Source: Treponema sp.
Lineage (GTDB): Bacteria; Spirochaetota; Spirochaetia; Treponematales; Breznakiellaceae
Direction of reading: 5' to 3'
Length of the DNA stretch: 7,253 bases
Assembly: GCA_031283505.1 (NCBI GenBank)
Contig: JAITBO010000123.1
Span: 1 to 7,253 of the forward strand
Part shown: positions 5,350 to 7,253 of the stretch, piece after piece
Layout: every line of letters starts with the position of its first letter
Position numbering within the stretch: position 1 is the first letter of the stretch
Program-made: the position numbers and the translations under genes
Notes under the pieces: model-generated
The model's input: only the letters and a program-made list of their open reading frames with translations
Told to the model about the DNA's origin: nothing
The model's database searches: none

Positions 5350-6207
5350 ATGGAACTGGTAAAGGCCCGCATACTCGGTTACTGCATGGGGGTACGCAGG
5401 GCGGTGGAAATGGCGTATCGTCGGCTGTCCGCCCCCTCAGGCCGGGTGTATACCATCGGTCCGTTGATTCACAACCCCCAGGTGCTGGAAGACCTGAAGA
5501 AACGGGGTGCGGAGGCTCTGGATGAAGATCGCCTGCCCCCGGAACTTTTCGGAGCTGTGGTCATCATCAGGGCCCATGGGATTAGTCCAGATTTGGAAGC
5601 GGATTTGGTTTGCCGGGGAGGGTGTATCGCGGACGCTACCTGCCCCAGGGTCAAGGCCAGCCAGATGAAGGCCCGGACCCTTGCCGGGGCCGGGTATCGC
5701 GTCTTTCTCGCCGGCGAAGCGCACCATGAGGAGATCGCCGGTATACGGGGGTATGCCCCCGGCTGTACCGTGGTGGCAGATCCGGACGAGATGGCTGCGG
5801 TTGCGGAAAGGCTTTTCCGGGAAGATCCCGGCGCGCGGACCGCCCTTATAGGCCAGACCACCATTTCTCCCGATGAATACGAGGCCATAGGGGAGGCTAT
5901 GCGGTCTTTTTTCCCCGGTATCGAGGTCATCGACACCATCTGCGGCGCCACCCGGGACAGGCAGAACGCTCTGAGGGAACTCTGCGCCGGGGTTGACGCT
6001 TTGATCGTAGCCGGGGGCAGGGAATCCGCCAATACTCGCCGCCTCTTTGTCATTGCCCAGGCCTCCGGCAAGCCCGCGTGGCTCGTGGAGACCGCCGGGG
6101 AGGTTCCTGGGGAAATTGGGTTATATGCCAGGGTGGGTCTCAGCGCCGGCGCTTCCACCCCGGACGAGGTTATCCGCACAATCGAAGCGAAGATACAGGC
6201 CCTGTAA
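5350..6207 (+). CDS. ispH: 4-hydroxy-3-methylbut-2-enyl diphosphate reductase
   Basis: This 285-residue cytoplasmic iron-sulfur enzyme performs the last step of the methylerythritol phosphate pathway, reducing HMBPP to isopentenyl and dimethylallyl diphosphate. Three cysteines hold the cluster: C12 (LGYCMGVRRAV), C98 (DATCPRV) and C198 (DTICGATRDRQ). Substrate contacts are H41 (GPLIHNP), H76 (RAHG), H126 and the proton donor E128 (GEAHHEEIAGI), QTT (169-171), S226 and N228 (ESANTRR), and S269 (SAGASTPD). The usual 'HPE' triad reads HEE here, keeping the catalytic residues but losing the proline. Length is a little short of E. coli IspH (316) and typical of compact bacterial forms. ATG 5350 is the only in-frame start after the upstream stop at 5326-5328 and has no normal ribosome site, so translation probably depends on ribosomes arriving from secF. 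It ends the operon. Confidence 0.97.
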   Translation: MELVKARILGYCMGVRRAVEMAYRRLSAPSGRVYTIGPLIHNPQVLEDLKKRGAEALDEDRLPPELFGAVVIIRAHGISPDLEADLVCRGGCIADATCPRVKASQMKARTLAGAGYRVFLAGEAHHEEIAGIRGYAPGCTVVADPDEMAAVAERLFREDPGARTALIGQTTISPDEYEAIGEAMRSFFPGIEVIDTICGATRDRQNALRELCAGVDALIVAGGRESANTRRLFVIAQASGKPAWLVETAGEVPGEIGLYARVGLSAGASTPDEVIRTIEAKIQAL

Positions 6208-6215
6208 GCGTTTTT

Positions 6216-6277
6216 AGGGGCGAGGGGAAGCCTCCTCTCCAGCCTTGCGGTTCGCCGGAACAAGGCTTCCGGCCCCT
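6216..6277 (+). other. Large GC-rich hairpin region after ispH
   Basis: AGGGGC (6216-6221) pairs with GCCCCT (6272-6277), and GGAAGCCT (6226-6233) with AGGCTTCC (6263-6270), forming a long stem with an internal loop. Inside, GCCTT (6242-6246) can pair with AAGGC (6262-6266), capped by GTTC-GCCG-GAAC. The inner stem competes with the outer one for AAGGC. Five T's stand before the stem and none after it, so it is not a classic intrinsic terminator. It may protect the 3' end of the operon message or be a GC-rich intergenic repeat. Confidence 0.5.
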
Positions 6278-6310
6278 CCCTCTACGGAGGACACCCCGAA
6301 GCTATGATAA

Positions 6311-6326
6311 AGATAAGCGGTTATCT
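6311..6326 (+). other. Small hairpin upstream of the IS110 leader
   Basis: AGATAA-gcgg-TTATCT is a perfect 6-bp stem with a four-base loop. It lies between the operon's 3' hairpin and the structured IS110 leader, perhaps near the left edge of the IS110 element, which cannot be fixed because IS110 elements usually lack terminal inverted repeats. Confidence 0.3.
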
Positions 6327-6349
6327 GGTATGCTGTAAGTGTTCGGTCA

Positions 6350-6450
6350 GACTTAAAGTCCGCAAACAGCTACCGGTTGTGGGCGTTGCTGGGGGCAGAA
6401 ACTGACTCCGATCTCCCCGAATAACAGCGGACTTAAAGTCCAACGGTAGC
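6350..6450 (+). ncRNA. Structured leader of IS110-type element, candidate bridge RNA
   Basis: Two complementary pairs interleave here. GACTTaAAGTCCGC (6350-6363) pairs with GCGGACTTaAAGTC (6427-6440), 13 of 14 positions. GCTACCgGTTG (6369-6379) pairs with CAACGGTAGC (6441-6450), ten pairs with one bulged G. The order a-b-a'-b' is that of a pseudoknot, or of two alternative folds. The 47-base middle contains GGGG/CCCC that could form its own stem. The segment ends about 110 bases before an IS110-type start codon. In IS110-group elements this upstream non-coding end is known to encode the bridge RNA that directs target and donor choice. The structure is seen in the sequence; the bridge-RNA role is inference from position. 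Confidence 0.35.
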
Positions 6451-6560
6451 CACATTTGCTTGCTGAGGGCTTATCCTGATCCGATCTACACCCCGAATAG
6501 ACGCATGGTACACTATACCGGAGTTCAACCGAACGGACAATATTCTTAAGGAGGTTCTCC

Positions 6561-6593
6561 ATGAACTTTATTGGCATCGACCTGCATACCAAC
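6561..6593 (+). pseudogene. IS110-family transposase, first 11 codons only
   Basis: MNFIGIDLHTN is the typical opening of IS110-family transposases, where the D of 'GIDLH' is the first acidic residue of the RuvC-like (DEDD) catalytic domain. A strong ribosome site, AAGGAGG (6548-6554), lies six bases before the ATG. After codon 11 the resemblance stops, at the sequence 'cagggc', which is the kind of end found in ISAs1-family elements. The gene is therefore broken by that insertion. Its remainder may continue beyond the far end of the ISAs1 element, outside the window. The frame stays open by chance to 6893, but that part is the reverse strand of the ISAs1 transposase. No active recombinase can come from this copy. 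Confidence 0.7.
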
Positions 6594-7253
6594 CAGGGCA
6601 TCGGCTTTTACTCTGAGAACAATGCCTCACACAGGAAATCCGAATTTAGGGCGGCGTGCATCATGCGGCGTTTGGCACTGACCCGTTTCTTTTCCATCTT
6701 CATTTTCCTCAGCCAGTGTAATGCCATCTTCCTCAGAATATTCAAATTCAGCGCCCCATTCCCTGTCCGCACTCGACACTCGTCTTCCCGAAACACGATG
6801 TCCAGCATCCAATGCAACTGCTTCTCTATCGACCAGTGCCCCCGGATGTATTTTAAGAATTCCTCCGCGGAAAAATCTCCACTTGAGATGTAATACCGGT
6901 CCGTTTGTACCGTCTCTTCCTTCTTTTCCCTCCGAAATGTCCAATATTGTATGATAGTCGTTACATCTTCCCACGCTTCCCGCCTCTCCAGCCATTCAAG
7001 TCCCCTTACCGTCCTGATTTCCCGCCGTTCAACGCGCCCGTGTCCTCCTTGCTCTTCCTCCCCTTGCCATATATCCTCGGGCAGTTCCGCTATCTCTCCA
7101 CCCTCTATACCCTCAAAATACTCTTTGATATCCTCATACAGTCCCTTCTGGTTCTCTTTCACCCCAATCACCTAGTCCCCTCCTTTCTCCCGTATCTTCT
7201 TCACTATCTCCTTCTGACAACTCATCGCGTCCGCGGTAACCACATCCCCTTGT
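6594..7253 (-). mobile_element. ISAs1-family insertion sequence, transposase-end portion
   Basis: The element runs from about 6594 past the window edge, its transposase reading leftward. The boundary is placed at 'cagggcatcgg' because the IS110 reading frame loses its family pattern exactly there and ISAs1-type ends commonly start with CAGGG. The transposase stop lies only 14 bases inside this edge. The partner end and the 8-10 bp target duplication are outside the window. Confidence 0.65.
6608..7253 (-). pseudogene. ISAs1-family transposase with in-frame TAG, N-terminus beyond the window
   Basis: Read on the minus strand from the window edge, 26 residues include GDVVTADAMSCQKEIVKKI, where the D of 'TADAM' is a conserved catalytic aspartate. 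A TAG at 7174-7172 then stands where relatives have tyrosine in 'GGDYVIGVKENQ'. The frame resumes with VIGVKENQKGLYEDI and ends with RGHWSIEKQLHWMLDIVFREDECR, carrying the conserved glutamate of the H-repeat/ISAs1 group, and LRKMALHWLRK near the C-terminus. A single base change (TAC or TAT to TAG) explains the stop. Right after it is a GTG preceded, seven bases away, by GGAGG, so the 187-residue C-terminal part could be translated alone, but it would lack the first catalytic aspartates. The most likely reading is a dead transposase; suppression or reinitiation is possible. The start of the gene is not visible. Confidence 0.85.

Noticed and set aside
5469..6263. Minus-strand frame of 264 codons
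   Set aside because: It is antisense to ispH, which has all its cysteines and active-site residues; the composition is alanine/serine/arginine-rich without motifs.
6561..6893. Chimeric 110-codon frame beginning with the IS110 start
   Set aside because: Only the first 11 codons belong to the IS110 gene; the rest is the reverse strand of the ISAs1 transposase and is open by chance.
1..7253. CRISPR array, tRNA genes, toxin-antitoxin pair or phage genes
   Set aside because: No regularly spaced repeats, no convincing cloverleaf and no such proteins were seen on either strand.

Overview
The window looks like a spirochaete chromosome, most likely a Treponema of the termite-gut type. That assignment is an inference from three things: mid-range GC, the style of the insertion-sequence proteins, and the intergenic repeats of the 'accacggagtaacacggag' kind. 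No marker gene in the window proves it.

Layout. (1) 1-249 is the right end of an IS1-family element, with the last 73 codons of its transposase. (2) 250-919 has no convincing gene. It holds a 137-bp inverted-repeat element (334-470), a short stretch resembling the 3' half of 5S rRNA (about 616-640), the first copy of a 62-bp dispersed repeat (662-723) and a promoter. (3) 920-1418 carries rubredoxin and a 96-residue protein of unknown function, separated by a strong hairpin. (4) 1419-1871 is non-coding, with the second copy of the dispersed repeat and a likely promoter. (5) 1872-6207 is a compact plus-strand operon, yajC-secD-secF-ispH. The first three encode the membrane complex that assists SecYEG protein export using the proton-motive force. 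ispH encodes the last enzyme of the methylerythritol phosphate route to isoprenoids and appears to ride on the same transcript. (6) 6208-7253 is a mobile-element region. A strongly folding segment follows ispH. Next comes a structured leader and the first 11 codons of an IS110-family transposase. An ISAs1-family element on the minus strand breaks into that gene, and its own transposase carries an in-frame TAG.

The core is an ordinary housekeeping export/isoprenoid operon. The most interesting parts are at the edges. The leader of the broken IS110 gene has two interleaved complementary pairs (a pseudoknot-like arrangement) and sits where IS110 elements are known to encode bridge RNA. yajC has a nine-G tract just after its start that could act as a slippage switch. 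SecF has a periplasmic insertion of about 100 residues. Nothing was searched against a database; family calls rest on motifs recognised by eye.
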